Assembly (NCBI RefSeq): GCF_000282195.1
Contig: NZ_AKJT01000030.1
Span: 19,309 to 83,308 of the forward strand
Reading direction: 5' to 3'
Origin: Pseudomonas sp. GM18
Lineage (GTDB): Bacteria > Pseudomonadota > Gammaproteobacteria > Pseudomonadales > Pseudomonadaceae
DNA length: 64,000 nt
A program made the position numbers and the translations under genes. Within the stretch, counting starts at the first letter, position 1. Each line of letters starts with the position of its first letter. The notes under the pieces are model-generated. The model did not search any database, had not been told where the DNA came from, and saw only the letters and a list, made by a program, of their open reading frames with translations. This document shows, piece after piece, positions 1-9,383 of this stretch.

Positions 1-717
1 CAAATCACTGTTCGATCCGTCGCCTATCAGATCGACGGCCAATCGTATGAAAGCCGTCTGGCCTTCGATGCCGACCATAAAGGCCCGCGTCCGGGTCTGT
101 TGATGGCGCCGAACTGGATGGGCGTCAGCGCCGGTGCCGAGGAGATTGCCAAATCCGTGGCGTCCAAGGGCTATGTGGTGCTGATCGCCGACCTGTACGG
201 CCAATCGGTTCGTCCGCAGAACGGCGACGAGGCAGGCGCGGCGATGATGCCGTTGAAGAATGATCGGGCCTTGCTGCGCAAACGCATGCAGGCTGCATTC
301 GAGCAGTTGCAAGGGCAGGGCGAGGCGGCGGTCGATACCTCAAAACTGGCGACCTTCGGTTTTTGCTTCGGTGGGTGCTGCGCGCTGGAGCTGGCGCGTA
401 CCGGTGCGCCGGTGAAAGCGGCGGTGTCGTTCCACGGCACGCTGGATACGCCGAACGTGAACGATGCGAAAAGCATCAAGGGTTCGGTGCTGGTGCTGCA
501 TGGCGCTGCCGATCCGTTGGTGCCGAAAGAGCAACTGCCGGCGTTCGAAGCTGAAATGAATGCCGCTGGTGTGGATTGGCAATTGCTGAGCTATGGCGGC
601 GCGGTGCATTCGTTTACCGACCCGCATGCCAACGTGCCGGGCACTATGATGTATGACGCGAAAACCGCGGCTCGCGCGTTCACGTCGATGCATAACTTGC
701 TGGATGAAGTGTTTTAA
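1..717 (+). CDS. Dienelactone hydrolase family protein (5' end outside window)
   Basis: An alpha/beta hydrolase of the dienelactone hydrolase (DLH) family, cytoplasmic, substrate unknown. The frame is open from base 1, so the true start lies upstream; 238 residues are visible, close to the usual full length of about 240, so only a few residues are missing. The nucleophile elbow G-F-C-F-G-G carries the cysteine typical of DLH enzymes, and the acid (ADPLV) and histidine (AVHSF) follow in the expected order. Chlorocatechol pathway genes are absent nearby, so this is probably one of the many general DLH-like esterases. Confidence 0.9.
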   Translation, partial: QITVRSVAYQIDGQSYESRLAFDADHKGPRPGLLMAPNWMGVSAGAEEIAKSVASKGYVVLIADLYGQSVRPQNGDEAGAAMMPLKNDRALLRKRMQAAFEQLQGQGEAAVDTSKLATFGFCFGGCCALELARTGAPVKAAVSFHGTLDTPNVNDAKSIKGSVLVLHGAADPLVPKEQLPAFEAEMNAAGVDWQLLSYGGAVHSFTDPHANVPGTMMYDAKTAARAFTSMHNLLDEVF

Positions 718-738
718 GGCTGATGGCTGCCTGACACT

Positions 739-840
739 GATCGTTCCTACGCTCTGCGTGGGAATGCAGCCCGTGACGCTCCGCGTCACTGGACGCGGAG
801 CGTCCCCAGAGGCATTCCCACGCAGAGCGTGGGAACGATC
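739..840. repeat. 102-bp imperfect palindrome (MITE/REP-like), copy 1
   Basis: The outer arms, about 29 bases each, are near-perfect inverted repeats (GATCGTTCCTACGCTCTGCG against CGCAGAGCGTGGGAACGATC), with a second inner palindrome built on GACGC/GCGTC. A second copy lies at 59582-59688. Both copies are followed at once by a REP half-site. It sits just after the DLH gene and before the end of the converging pirin gene, where it may also act as a transcription barrier. Confidence 0.85.
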
Positions 841-846
841 AGCCGA

Positions 847-884
847 TGTAGGAGCTGTCGAGTGAAACGAGGCTGCGATCTTTT
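847..884 (+). repeat. REP half-site
   Basis: Reads TGTAGGAGCTGTCGAG then a GGCTGCGATCTTTT end. This is the short interspersed element common in P. fluorescens-group intergenic regions. The same module follows the other 100-bp palindrome at 59712-59749. Confidence 0.75.
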
Positions 885-886
885 AA

Positions 887-1747
887 TTAAGGCAACTCAA
901 TCCGCTCACTTTCCCCTGGCACCGTCGGCCAATCCCCGGCCGCCCAGCGCCGACGTGCTTCATCAATCAATGCCGGATCGCTGGCCACGAAGTTCCAGTT
1001 GATCCGTCGTGGCCCATCCAGTGGCGCTCCGCCAAACAGCACGGCATGGCAGTCGCTTTCGGCGAACAGCGTCATCTCTTCCCCGGCCGGCAGCACCACT
1101 AACGTGTAGGGCTCCAGCAGCTCGCCATCAAGCTGCGCCTCACCGCTCAACACATACAGCGCCCGTTCTTCATGCTCGGTGGGAATCAGCAGCGTGGTCG
1201 CTGTTTGCAGGTTCAATTCGACATACAGCGTAGGAGAAAGCACCGGGACCGGCGATTCGAGGCAAAAGCCCGTCCCGGCGATCATCCGTATCTTCACGCC
1301 AAGGTTTTCACTGACCGGCAGCGTGGCCGCTGGATGGTGGCTGTAGTGTCCTGGACCGTGCTCATGGTCTTTGGGCGACGCCAGCCAGATCTGTAAGCCG
1401 TGCATCGTCCCGCCGCTGTCTCTCAATGCTTCGGGCGTGCGTTCGACATGGGCAATCCCACTGCCGGCGGTCATCCAGCTGACATCGCCGGCATTCACCA
1501 CCTGATCGGAACCGAGGCTGTCCTTGTGCTGGATTTGCCCTTCGAACAGGTAGGTGAGGGTGGACAGGCCGATGTGCGGATGCTGACGGATGTTCATGCC
1601 TTTGCCCGGTGGATAACGGGTTTCGAGCATGTGGTCGAAAAACACGAAAGGCCCGACGTTGCGGCATTTGGCTGACGGCAAAGGGCGAAGGATCGGCTGG
1701 CCTTCGACATCTTCGGCGCGAGGACGGATCACGAGCGGAGTGTTCAT
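887..1747 (-). CDS. Pirin family protein
   Basis: A 286-residue bicupin of the pirin family. The N-terminal cupin has the metal-binding pattern H-P-H-I-G-L-S with a further His and Glu downstream (IQHKDSLGS, HVERTPE), and a C-terminal pirin domain follows (residues about 170-280). Some bacterial pirins act as quercetin dioxygenases or as redox-linked regulators; nothing here picks between these. It is transcribed leftward and followed on the minus strand by the repeat cluster at 739-884. Length and start fit the family. Confidence 0.92.
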   Translation of the reverse strand: MNTPLVIRPRAEDVEGQPILRPLPSAKCRNVGPFVFFDHMLETRYPPGKGMNIRQHPHIGLSTLTYLFEGQIQHKDSLGSDQVVNAGDVSWMTAGSGIAHVERTPEALRDSGGTMHGLQIWLASPKDHEHGPGHYSHHPAATLPVSENLGVKIRMIAGTGFCLESPVPVLSPTLYVELNLQTATTLLIPTEHEERALYVLSGEAQLDGELLEPYTLVVLPAGEEMTLFAESDCHAVLFGGAPLDGPRRINWNFVASDPALIDEARRRWAAGDWPTVPGESERIELP

Positions 1748-1808
1748 GGTGCATTCCAGGCTGAGCGGGTGACGCAGGGAGCATAACCCGCTTGCGTAGC
1801 CGTTGCCG

Positions 1809-2225
1809 CTATTGGCTGAAGGCGCCTTCGGACAGATGAGTCTCGATGCTGACTTCAGAGGTGGTCATCAGCTTGTGTACCGGGCAGCGGTCGGCCACGC
1901 GGTGTAGCTCGTCGCGCTGGGCGTCGGTGAGTACGCCCTTGAGCGTGAGTTTGACGTGCAGGGCATATTTGCCTTTTTGCTCTTCACTGTTGTCGCGCTT
2001 GACCTCGACCCCGACGCCGGTCAGTGGGATTCCCTTCTTCTTCGCGTACAGTTTCAGGGTCAGGGCCTTGCAGGCGCCGAGGGCTGCGTCGAAATAGTCA
2101 TGAGGCTCAGGTGCGGTGCCTTCACCACCACTGGATTTGGGGACATCGGCAAACAGTTCATGGTCATCGATCTGGACACTGTGACGAAAACCTTCGGCGG
2201 AAACAGTATTGACGGTAACAGTCAT
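1809..2225 (-). CDS. OsmC/Ohr family protein
   Basis: A 138-residue OsmC-like protein. The two redox cysteines expected for peroxidase activity are present, one in the helix L-G-A-C-K-A-L and one in R-C-P-V-H-K. Members reduce organic hydroperoxides in the cytoplasm. The start is an ATG with a GAGG ribosome site 8-9 bases upstream. It sits 61 bases downstream of the pirin start on the same strand side, so the two may be separately transcribed. The exact subfamily (YhfA-like rather than OsmC or Ohr) is inferred from the K-K-G and CPVHK context. Confidence 0.9.
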   Translation of the reverse strand: MTVTVNTVSAEGFRHSVQIDDHELFADVPKSSGGEGTAPEPHDYFDAALGACKALTLKLYAKKKGIPLTGVGVEVKRDNSEEQKGKYALHVKLTLKGVLTDAQRDELHRVADRCPVHKLMTTSEVSIETHLSEGAFSQ

Positions 2226-2411
2226 GGGAAACCTCGCAGGGATCAGGAAAAAGTCATTCGATCAAAAAAGACCCTGAATTTATAGAGCATTCCTCAAGTC
2301 GGGCGTTCCACTTTTTGAATCCTTTGGCGTTTTATGGTGTTCCAGGGTGACCGTCCGTTGATCAGCAACGCTTTGCCGTGCCTGATCGCTCCCGCCCAAC
2401 GAAACGCCAGA

Positions 2412-2441
2412 CGAAAAAAAGCCCCGCGTTTGCGGGGCTTT
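2412..2441 (-). terminator. Rho-independent terminator of the purMN operon
   Basis: On the minus strand a GCCCCGC / GCGGGGC stem with a 4-base loop is followed by seven T. It lies just after the DUF3108 gene, the last gene of the purM-purN unit. Confidence 0.9.
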
Positions 2442-2455
2442 CATGTCGGTCCGGA

Positions 2456-3169
2456 TCAGCTGCCTTTGACCGTCTTGCCGTTGACCGTACCGTCGAGGAG
2501 CATGATGTTGTACTCCTTGCCGTCGGTTTCGACCTGTTGCAGACGGACCAGCAGGTAATCCCAATCCTTGGCGAACCACAGCACGGTGATGCGCTTGCTT
2601 TGTGTCGGATCGCGCACGCGCTCGACCTTGACCGCATCGATCTGGCCTGCCTTGGTATCGACTTTCTCCGAACCCAGCACGCGGAAGTCATAGGTATCGA
2701 CTTCGCCGGCATCGACGACCTGATAGCTCATGCTTTTCTTGCCGGCGGCCACGTCATGCTGCAGCGCCAGTTGATAGGTGGACTTGTCGACCATGCCGCG
2801 GTTGAGCGGGAGCTTGACGGCGTCACCGCGATCGGTGCCGGTGACCATCTTGTTGGTCCAGTCGAAGTCCAGATCAGCTTTCTTGGCTTTGCCCAGGCCA
2901 CCGCGTTCGAAGTGGTAGGACTGCGGAAGCAGTGTGTCCTTGTCCAGGGTCAGGGTGCTTTCTTCAGTCAGGCTGGCGATCATCATCGACGCCTTGAAGC
3001 TGAGTTTCCAGACGCCGTTGGCTTCCTTGGTCAGGCTGCGTTCGGCGGTGCCGCTCATGGGCAGTTGCTTCCAGTCGGCGGTGTAGCTGGCGGAGAAGGG
3101 TTGAAGGTCCGCGGCCTGCGCAAACGGCAGGGCGAGCAGAGCGCAAGCGAAGAGCAGGGCACGACGCAT
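2456..3169 (-). CDS. DUF3108 domain-containing periplasmic protein
   Basis: A 237-residue exported protein. The N-terminus MRRALLFACALLALPFAQAA is a clear signal peptide with an A-Q-A-A cleavage region; the rest matches the DUF3108 pattern (ASYTADWKQLPMSG, later LRRLQQVE-type beta-strand ends). Function is not known; the family is a beta-rich periplasmic fold. It is the third gene of the purM-purN operon: its AGGAG ribosome site overlaps the purN stop codon, so translation is probably coupled. From memory, the same gene follows purN in P. aeruginosa. Confidence 0.88.
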   Translation of the reverse strand: MRRALLFACALLALPFAQAADLQPFSASYTADWKQLPMSGTAERSLTKEANGVWKLSFKASMMIASLTEESTLTLDKDTLLPQSYHFERGGLGKAKKADLDFDWTNKMVTGTDRGDAVKLPLNRGMVDKSTYQLALQHDVAAGKKSMSYQVVDAGEVDTYDFRVLGSEKVDTKAGQIDAVKVERVRDPTQSKRITVLWFAKDWDYLLVRLQQVETDGKEYNIMLLDGTVNGKTVKGS

Positions 3170-3177
3170 AAAATCTC

Positions 3178-3828
3178 CTAGGTTCGAATCAAGTGGCCGC
3201 TGGCCGCGAGTAACTGTCCGTCCAGTAAAGCACCTTGTTCGCCGAGTGATAAACGGCCTTCGGCAAACCAGCGTACGGCCATCGGGTAGATCAGGTGTTC
3301 CTGGGTGTGGACTCGCTGCGCCAGACTCTGCGGCGAATCGTGCAACTCTACCGGTATTACTGCCTGTACGACCAGTGGTCCGCCATCGAGTTCCTCGGTG
3401 ACGAAGTGCACGGAGCAGCCGTGTTCCGTATCGCCGGCCTCCAGCGCGCGCTGATGAGTGTGTAACCCTTTGTATTTGGGCAGCAGCGAGGGATGGATAT
3501 TGAGCAGGCGACCCTGGTAATGGCGCACGAAGCCAGCGCTGAGAATGCGCATGAAGCCGGCCAGTACCACGAGTTTGGGGTTGAAGGCGTCGATCAGTTC
3601 GATCAGCGCGGCATCGAAGGCCTCGCGGCCCTCGAAAGCCTTGTGATCCAGGGTGCGGGTGTCGATACCCGCGTCCCTGGCGCGTTGCAGGCCGTAGGCA
3701 TCGGCGCGGTTGGAAATCACCGCAGCAATGCGGGCCGGGCTATCGCCGGTCCGCGTGCTGTCGATCAAGGCCTGCAAGTTACTGCCGGTGCCGGACAGCA
3801 GCACCACCACATCACAGGTGACGGACAT
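3178..3828 (-). CDS. purN: Phosphoribosylglycinamide formyltransferase PurN
   Basis: A 216-residue 10-formyltetrahydrofolate-dependent GAR transformylase, the third step of purine synthesis in the cytoplasm. The N-terminal V-V-L-L-S-G-T-G-S-N-L-Q-A-L phosphate-binding loop is visible, and the catalytic region has the Asn/His pair in L-L-N-I-H-P-S-L-L-P plus the later Asp in H-F-V-T-E-E-L-D-G-G-P. The start codon overlaps the purM stop by one base (TAATG), which couples the two steps. Confidence 0.98.
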   Translation of the reverse strand: MSVTCDVVVLLSGTGSNLQALIDSTRTGDSPARIAAVISNRADAYGLQRARDAGIDTRTLDHKAFEGREAFDAALIELIDAFNPKLVVLAGFMRILSAGFVRHYQGRLLNIHPSLLPKYKGLHTHQRALEAGDTEHGCSVHFVTEELDGGPLVVQAVIPVELHDSPQSLAQRVHTQEHLIYPMAVRWFAEGRLSLGEQGALLDGQLLAASGHLIRT

Positions 3829-4886
3829 TAATGAGCCTTGAGGTTCTTCAGTTCAACCTGGGCCGCGCCTTCGGCAGCGGTGGCGATCTGACCGATGACC
3901 CATGGCTGCTCGCCAGCTTCACGCAGGACATTCAGCGCGGTTTCAACGTGCTCTTGGGCTACGCAGATGACCATGCCGACGCCGCAGTTCAGCACGCGGT
4001 GCATTTCGGTTTCGTCGACGTTGCCTTTCTCTTGCAGCCAGTCGAACACCGCCGGGCGGGTCCAGCTCGCGACGTCAACCACCGCTTGAGCGCCCTTTGG
4101 CAGTACGCGCGGGATGTTGTCCAGCAGGCCGCCACCGGTGATGTGGGCCATGGCTTTGACGGCGCCAGTGTCCTTGATCAGCTTGAGCAGCGGCTTCACG
4201 TAGATACGGGTCGGGGCCATCAGCAGGTCGGTCAGCGGTTTGCCGTCGAGCTGGATGTTCTCGATGTCGGAGCCCGACACTTCGATGATCTTGCGGATCA
4301 GCGAGTAGCCGTTGGAGTGCGGGCCGGAAGACGGCAGGGCGAGCAGGGCATCGCCGGCAGCGACTTTCGAACCATCGATGATTTCGGATTTTTCCACGAC
4401 GCCGACGCAGAAGCCGGCCAGGTCGTAGTCTTCGCCTTCGTACATGCCAGGCATTTCAGCGGTTTCGCCGCCGACCAGGGAGCAGCCGGACAGTTCGCAG
4501 CCGGCGCCGATGCCGGTCACAACCTGAGCAGCGGTGTCGACGTTCAGTTTGCCGGTGGCGTAGTAGTCGAGGAAGAACAGCGGCTCGGCGCCGCATACCA
4601 CCAGGTCGTTCACGCACATGGCCACCAGGTCGATGCCGATGCTGTCGTGCTTGTTCAGGTTCAGCGCCAGGCGCAGCTTGGTGCCGACGCCGTCAGTACC
4701 CGAGACCAGCACCGGTTGTTTGTAACCGGCCGGGATTTCGCAGAGGGCGCCGAAACCGCCCAGGCCGCCCATGACTTCCGGGCGCGCAGTGCGCTTGGCG
4801 ACGCTCTTGATGCGTTCGACCAATGCTTCACCGGCGTCGATGTCTACACCGGCGTCCTTGTAGCTCAGGGAGGGTTGCTTGCTCAT
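3828..4886 (-). CDS. purM: Phosphoribosylformylglycinamidine cyclo-ligase PurM
   Basis: A 352-residue AIR synthetase, the fifth step of purine synthesis. The protein begins [15 protein letters not shown], the standard PurM N-terminus, so I start at 4886 rather than at an upstream in-frame codon (4940). Key patterns are the G-T-D-G-V-G-T-K-L nucleotide motif near residue 65, D-L-V-A-M-C-V-N-D, and G-G-E-T-A-E-M-P-G. It leads the purM-purN-DUF3108 operon. Confidence 0.98.
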   Translation of the reverse strand: MSKQPSLSYKDAGVDIDAGEALVERIKSVAKRTARPEVMGGLGGFGALCEIPAGYKQPVLVSGTDGVGTKLRLALNLNKHDSIGIDLVAMCVNDLVVCGAEPLFFLDYYATGKLNVDTAAQVVTGIGAGCELSGCSLVGGETAEMPGMYEGEDYDLAGFCVGVVEKSEIIDGSKVAAGDALLALPSSGPHSNGYSLIRKIIEVSGSDIENIQLDGKPLTDLLMAPTRIYVKPLLKLIKDTGAVKAMAHITGGGLLDNIPRVLPKGAQAVVDVASWTRPAVFDWLQEKGNVDETEMHRVLNCGVGMVICVAQEHVETALNVLREAGEQPWVIGQIATAAEGAAQVELKNLKAH

Positions 4887-5270
4887 GATCCAGGCCTTTA
4901 GGGGGGATTCAGGGGTAACGACCGAGTCCAGTGGGGCCACTGAAGCTGGCGAAGGGCAATTGCCGTACGCGAATTTCAGGGTGCCCGGCTGTTGCCGGTC
5001 TGCGAAGGCGCGCGATTTTATCAGGCTTGAGGGGCAGCGGCCATCCTCGTGCCGACGGGCAGGGGCATATCGCGTTAAAAAAACTGATATTGCCCGTGTT
5101 GGCGGCGTCCCACATGGCTGTATAAGGTACGACGTTAACCGTCTATCGTTATGACAGTGCGAAAACTTACCGTGATCGTGTGAATGTTTTGCTTGGGCGT
5201 GTGGTCACAGCCCTGGCTCAATCGTCTTCATGCGGTCTGTTCCAGCCGCTCTTGTCGTCAGGAATCTTTC
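4887..5270. other. Divergent intergenic region purM / DUF2066
   Basis: 384 bases between two divergent starts. It must hold promoters for both sides, but I see no operator or riboswitch that I can name and no convincing coding frame. Confidence 0.6.
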
Positions 5271-6320
5271 ATGCGTTTTCTTAAATTCTTGTTCGTGGGC
5301 TGTTTATCCGTGATCAGCCTGACCAGCCATGCCGAAACCGTCAAAGGCCTCTATCAAGTGCGCCAGCCGGTCACCGGCCAGACACCGGAGGAGCGCGATC
5401 AGGCGACTCAGCAGGCGCTGGAAACGCTGGTGTTGCGCTTGACCGGCGATCCCAGGGCGGCGCAAAGCCCAGGCCTTGCGGCCGTGCGTAAAGACCCTCA
5501 GCAGATCATCAGTCAGTTCGGCTATGACGCCGGGCCGCCGCAAGTGCTGAAAGTCGATTTCGATCCGACCACCACCGAGCAGGCCTTGCGTCGTGCCGGG
5601 TTGGCCGTGTGGGGTGCCAATCGGCCATCGATCCTCGGCTGGTGGCTGAGCGATTCCGCCGAAGGTTCGAGCCTGGTCGGTGATGGTCAGGCCAGCGCTG
5701 CGCCCCTGCGTCGGGCGGCTCAGCACCGTGGTCTGCCGCTGCGTTTGCCGCTGGCTGACCTGAATGAACAGATCGTCGCCACGGCACCGAATCTGGAAGG
5801 TGCCGACCCTGCGCCGCTGCGCAGTGCCTCCGACCGTTACAATGCCGATGCCTTGCTGGCGGTGCATGCCCGTGAAGAAGGGGGGCAATGGCAAGCCAAG
5901 TGGCGACTGTGGCTGGGCGATCAGAAAGAGGCCGGTAGCGTGCAGGGCGCTGATACCGCCGCCGTGGCCGATGCGGTGATGCTGGCGGTCAGCGAGCGTC
6001 TGGCGTCGCGTTTCGTCGCCAAGCCGGGTGCATCGGGCGAGCAATTGTTGGAAGTGCAAGGCATGAATCTGGAACGTTATGCGACGCTCGGGCGTTTGCT
6101 GGAGCCTTTTGGCGCGCGTCTGCAAAGTGTTGATGGCGACCGCGTGCTTTATCGCGTCAACGGCAGCGCCGATCAGCTGCGAGCTCAGTTGTCCCTGGCG
6201 CAATTGCAGGAAGTTCCGGCCGGCCAGGCGCCGACACCTGTTCAACCCGTGGTTGCTGGTTCGGCGCCGGCCGCAGCGCCAGCGCCAGCCCCGACGCCGC
6301 AGTTGCGTTTCCATTGGTGA
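5271..6320 (+). CDS. DUF2066 domain-containing exported protein
   Basis: A 349-residue protein starting at MRFLKFLFVGCLSVISLTSHA, a typical signal peptide; an upstream in-frame start at 5184 would bury this signal, so I reject it. The mature part carries the DUF2066 pattern (VKGLYQVRQPVTGQTPEERD, LGWWLSD) and ends in an Ala/Pro-rich tail (about residues 310-345). Function unknown; predicted periplasmic. The AI-2E exporter gene starts 32 bases after its stop, and hda follows, an order I recall from other pseudomonads. Confidence 0.85.
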   Translation: MRFLKFLFVGCLSVISLTSHAETVKGLYQVRQPVTGQTPEERDQATQQALETLVLRLTGDPRAAQSPGLAAVRKDPQQIISQFGYDAGPPQVLKVDFDPTTTEQALRRAGLAVWGANRPSILGWWLSDSAEGSSLVGDGQASAAPLRRAAQHRGLPLRLPLADLNEQIVATAPNLEGADPAPLRSASDRYNADALLAVHAREEGGQWQAKWRLWLGDQKEAGSVQGADTAAVADAVMLAVSERLASRFVAKPGASGEQLLEVQGMNLERYATLGRLLEPFGARLQSVDGDRVLYRVNGSADQLRAQLSLAQLQEVPAGQAPTPVQPVVAGSAPAAAPAPAPTPQLRFHW

Positions 6321-6352
6321 GTTTTTTCTTTATATAGAAGCAGGAGTGGTAC

Positions 6353-7426
6353 ATGGCCGATACGCGGCGTTGGTTCTGGCTCGGTGGGGTGGCCCTGCTT
6401 TGCGCGTTTGTTTACCTGTTGCATCCGATTCTGACGCCGTTCCTGGTGGCGCTGTTGCTGGCCTATCTGTTCGACCCGCTGGTGGACCGCCTGGAGAAGC
6501 TCGGTCTGTCGCGGACCTGGGGTGTGGTGGCGGTGTTCGCGTTGTTCACGATGATCCTCACCACGCTGCTGTTGGTGTTGGTGCCGATGCTCGCCAAGCA
6601 GCTGTTTCGCTTGTATGAACTGGCGCCACAGATGCTCGACTGGTTGCAGCACACCGCGTTGCCGTGGGCGCAATCGAAGTTGGGTTTGTCGGAGGGCTTC
6701 TGGAAGTTCGACAAGCTCAAGGCGGCGATCAGCGAGCACATGGGCCAGACCACCGACATTGTCGGCGTGGTGCTCAGTCAGGCGACGGCTTCAGGCCTTG
6801 CGCTGATTGGCTGGCTGGCCAATCTGGTGTTGATCCCGGTGGTGAGTTTTTATCTGCTGCGCGACTGGGACCTGATGATGGCCAAGATCCGCAGCCTGCT
6901 GCCGCGTGATCGTGAAGAGCGTGTCATGTCCCTGGCCGGGGAATGCCATGAAGTGCTTGGGGCGTTCGTGCGCGGGCAGTTGCTGGTGATGCTGGCGCTG
7001 GGCGTGATCTACGCCGCTGGCTTGATGATCGTCGGGCTGGAGTTGGGGCTGTTGATCGGTCTGATTGCCGGTCTGGCGGCGATCGTGCCGTACATGGGGT
7101 TTGTCATCGGGATTGGCGCGGCGTTGATTGCCGGTCTGTTCCAGTTCGGTGGCGACCTGTATCCCATGATCGGTATCGTCGCGGTGTTCATGGTCGGCCA
7201 GGCGCTGGAAGGTATGGTTCTGACGCCGTTGCTGGTGGGTGACCGAATCGGCCTGCACCCGGTGGCGGTGATCTTTGCGATTCTGGCCGGCGGTGAGCTG
7301 TTCGGTTTTACCGGTGTGCTGCTGGCATTGCCGGTGGCGGCGGTGATCATGGTTCTGGTGCGCCATGTACATGATTTGTATAAGGATTCTGATATCTACG
7401 GTGGTGTCGACGAATCTGAGCAGTAA
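6353..7426 (+). CDS. AI-2E family transporter (PerM/TqsA-like)
   Basis: A 357-residue inner-membrane protein of the AI-2E transporter family. Two hydrophobic segments occupy residues about 8-60, with further helices between 150 and 340. A soluble loop lies in between (LPWAQSKLGLSEGFWKFDKLK). The family signature region G-L-I-A-G-L-A-A-I-V-P-Y-M-G-F is present. Members export autoinducer-2 or act as sodium/proton antiporters; Pseudomonas does not make AI-2 by LuxS, so the substrate here is open. A GGAG site sits 6-7 bases before the ATG. Confidence 0.92.
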   Translation: MADTRRWFWLGGVALLCAFVYLLHPILTPFLVALLLAYLFDPLVDRLEKLGLSRTWGVVAVFALFTMILTTLLLVLVPMLAKQLFRLYELAPQMLDWLQHTALPWAQSKLGLSEGFWKFDKLKAAISEHMGQTTDIVGVVLSQATASGLALIGWLANLVLIPVVSFYLLRDWDLMMAKIRSLLPRDREERVMSLAGECHEVLGAFVRGQLLVMLALGVIYAAGLMIVGLELGLLIGLIAGLAAIVPYMGFVIGIGAALIAGLFQFGGDLYPMIGIVAVFMVGQALEGMVLTPLLVGDRIGLHPVAVIFAILAGGELFGFTGVLLALPVAAVIMVLVRHVHDLYKDSDIYGGVDESEQ

Positions 7427-7656
7427 GGCTTCTTGATCGCTCGTCGCGGGCAGCCTGGTTTCACGCCGGGTTTGCCCGTATCCCTCGCGCGGCTGTCACA
7501 TGCACCGCCAAAGAAACTGTCATAAAACCAGTGCGTTAACGCAAACCTTTGATTTTGCTTGTGGTCTGTCGCATTGTGCGGTCAGCTTCACGGGTATAAA
7601 CTTCGCAAACTTTACACAGAGGCCACTAACGGTTCCTTTGGAACTGTTCAGTCAGC

Positions 7657-8361
7657 ATGAAACCGATTCAGCTGCCCCTAGGTGTGCGTCTGCGTGATGA
7701 CGCCACCTTTATCAATTACTACCCAGGCGCCAATGCCGCTGCACTCGGCTATGTCGAGCGGCTGTGCGAAGCCGACGCTGGCTGGACAGAAAGCCTGATC
7801 TACCTCTGGGGCAAGCACGGGGTAGGGCGCACGCATTTGCTGCAGGCGGCTTGCCTGCGTTTCGAGCAGATGGGTGAACCGGCGGTGTATCTGCCGCTGG
7901 CCGAGTTGATGGACCGCGGCATCGAAATCCTTGACAACCTCGAACAATACGAACTGGTTTGCCTGGACGATTTGCAGGCGGTCGCCGGCAAGGCGGATTG
8001 GGAAGAGGCGTTGTTCCATCTGTTCAATCGTCTGCGTGACAGCGGTCGACGTCTGCTGATCGCTGCCTCGACATCCCCGCGCGAACTACCGGTGAAGCTG
8101 GCGGACCTCAAGTCGCGGCTGACACTGGCACTCATCTTCCAGATGCGTCCACTCTCTGATGAAGACAAGTTGCGTGCCTTGCAGTTGCGCGCTTCCCGTC
8201 GTGGCCTGCACCTGACTGACGAAGTCGGGCATTTTATTTTGACTCGCGGTACCCGCAGCATGAGTGCGCTTTTCGAGCTGCTTGAACGCCTCGATCAGGC
8301 CTCCCTTCAAGCTCAGCGCAAGCTGACAATCCCGTTCCTGAAAGAGACACTGGGCTGGTAA
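7657..8361 (+). CDS. hda: DnaA regulatory inactivator Hda
   Basis: A 234-residue DnaA-paralogue that, with the DNA-loaded beta clamp, stimulates ATP hydrolysis by DnaA after initiation (RIDA). The N-terminal clamp-binding peptide Q-L-P-L-G-V is at residues 5-10. The P-loop reads G-K-H-G-V-G-R-T-H, with Arg in place of the usual Lys as in other Hda proteins, and V-C-L-D-D-L is the Walker B segment. Length is normal. It is preceded by a 230-base non-coding stretch and follows the AI-2E gene. Confidence 0.97.
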   Translation: MKPIQLPLGVRLRDDATFINYYPGANAAALGYVERLCEADAGWTESLIYLWGKHGVGRTHLLQAACLRFEQMGEPAVYLPLAELMDRGIEILDNLEQYELVCLDDLQAVAGKADWEEALFHLFNRLRDSGRRLLIAASTSPRELPVKLADLKSRLTLALIFQMRPLSDEDKLRALQLRASRRGLHLTDEVGHFILTRGTRSMSALFELLERLDQASLQAQRKLTIPFLKETLGW

Positions 8362-8575
8362 AACCCAGGCTTTTCGCGGGTTTCGGCATATTTAAGGCGC
8401 CAGAAAATCCGCTTTCCTACAGGGTTGCAGGCTGCGCTAACGTCTAAAACGGGCTTAAGCGCTTAGATGGAAACGAGAAACCGATAAGTCACATAAAGAT
8501 CGATTGAATTTGCAAATGAGATCGATAGCGGGCATAGTCTCGGCTTCTTTATAACTATCAGCCACGGTCGTGCCC

Positions 8576-9217
8576 ATGCTAAATCGCTTCGCACCCCTCG
8601 TGCCTCTCGCACTCGTCACCCTGTTGTTCGGTTGCGCTGCTCACTCTCCAGTGTCCCAGCAAGAGCAACAACAGCGGGTTTCAAATTCAGTTACGGCGCA
8701 GTCTTCTTCCGTTCTTTTCCAGGAAGCTCTTTACCAAGACGGCGTGGCTAATGATAAAGAACTGGCAGACTTCGCCGGCGGCAAGTCGTACCAGCTTCCG
8801 GTTCTGGCCGACAGCATCCTCGAGCGTGGCATGTCCCTGATCGGTACCCGTTACCGTTTTGGTGGCACCTCCGAGGCAGGCTTCGACTGCAGCGGCTTCA
8901 TCGGTTATCTGTTTCGTGAAGAGGCCGGCATGAACCTGCCGCGCTCCACCCGCGAAATGATCAACGTTGACGCTCCGCTGGTGGCTCGCAGCGCCCTCAA
9001 GCCGGGTGATCTGCTGTTCTTCGCCACCAATGGTCGTCGCGGTCGTGTCAGTCACGCCGGGATCTACCTGGGTGACAACCAGTTCATCCACTCCAGCAGC
9101 CGCAAAAGCGGTGGTGTCCGGGTCGATAGCCTGGGCGACAGCTACTGGAGCAAGACCTTTATCGAAGCCAAGCGCGCACTCGCAATGGCTCCGACAATAG
9201 TCACTGCACGCAAGTAA
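8576..9217 (+). CDS. NlpC/P60 family lipoprotein endopeptidase, copy 1
   Basis: A 213-residue C40 peptidase, predicted to cut D-glutamyl-meso-DAP peptide links in murein. A lipobox L-L-F-G-C puts the lipidated cysteine at residue 20, so it is a periplasmic lipoprotein. The catalytic triad is visible as Cys105 (F-D-C-S-G), His160 (V-S-H-A-G-I-Y) and His172 (F-I-H-S-S-S). A GTG six bases upstream (8570) is an alternative start. It is followed by a strong terminator and then by a paralogue. Confidence 0.93.
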   Translation: MLNRFAPLVPLALVTLLFGCAAHSPVSQQEQQQRVSNSVTAQSSSVLFQEALYQDGVANDKELADFAGGKSYQLPVLADSILERGMSLIGTRYRFGGTSEAGFDCSGFIGYLFREEAGMNLPRSTREMINVDAPLVARSALKPGDLLFFATNGRRGRVSHAGIYLGDNQFIHSSSRKSGGVRVDSLGDSYWSKTFIEAKRALAMAPTIVTARK

Positions 9218-9300
9218 ACTTACGACTTGTAAGGTGAAGTTAAAGTCTTACTTGAAGTTTGCCGCGTAGCCGCTAGAATCCTGATCTATTATTGATGGCA

Positions 9301-9335
9301 AACCGCCTGCGTTCTGCGCAGGCGGTTTTCTTTTC
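9301..9335 (+). terminator. Rho-independent terminator
   Basis: AACCGCCTGC / GCAGGCGGTT stem with a short loop, then TTTTCTTTT. It separates the two NlpC/P60 genes, so they are probably independent transcription units. Confidence 0.9.
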
Positions 9336-9383
9336 TGTCTTTGTGGCAGAAAAAAGCCGCAGCCAGATCAGGATGTTCTGTTT

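Noticed and set aside
3831..4901. Plus-strand frame opposite purM
   Set aside because: Shadow of purM; no ribosome site or domain.
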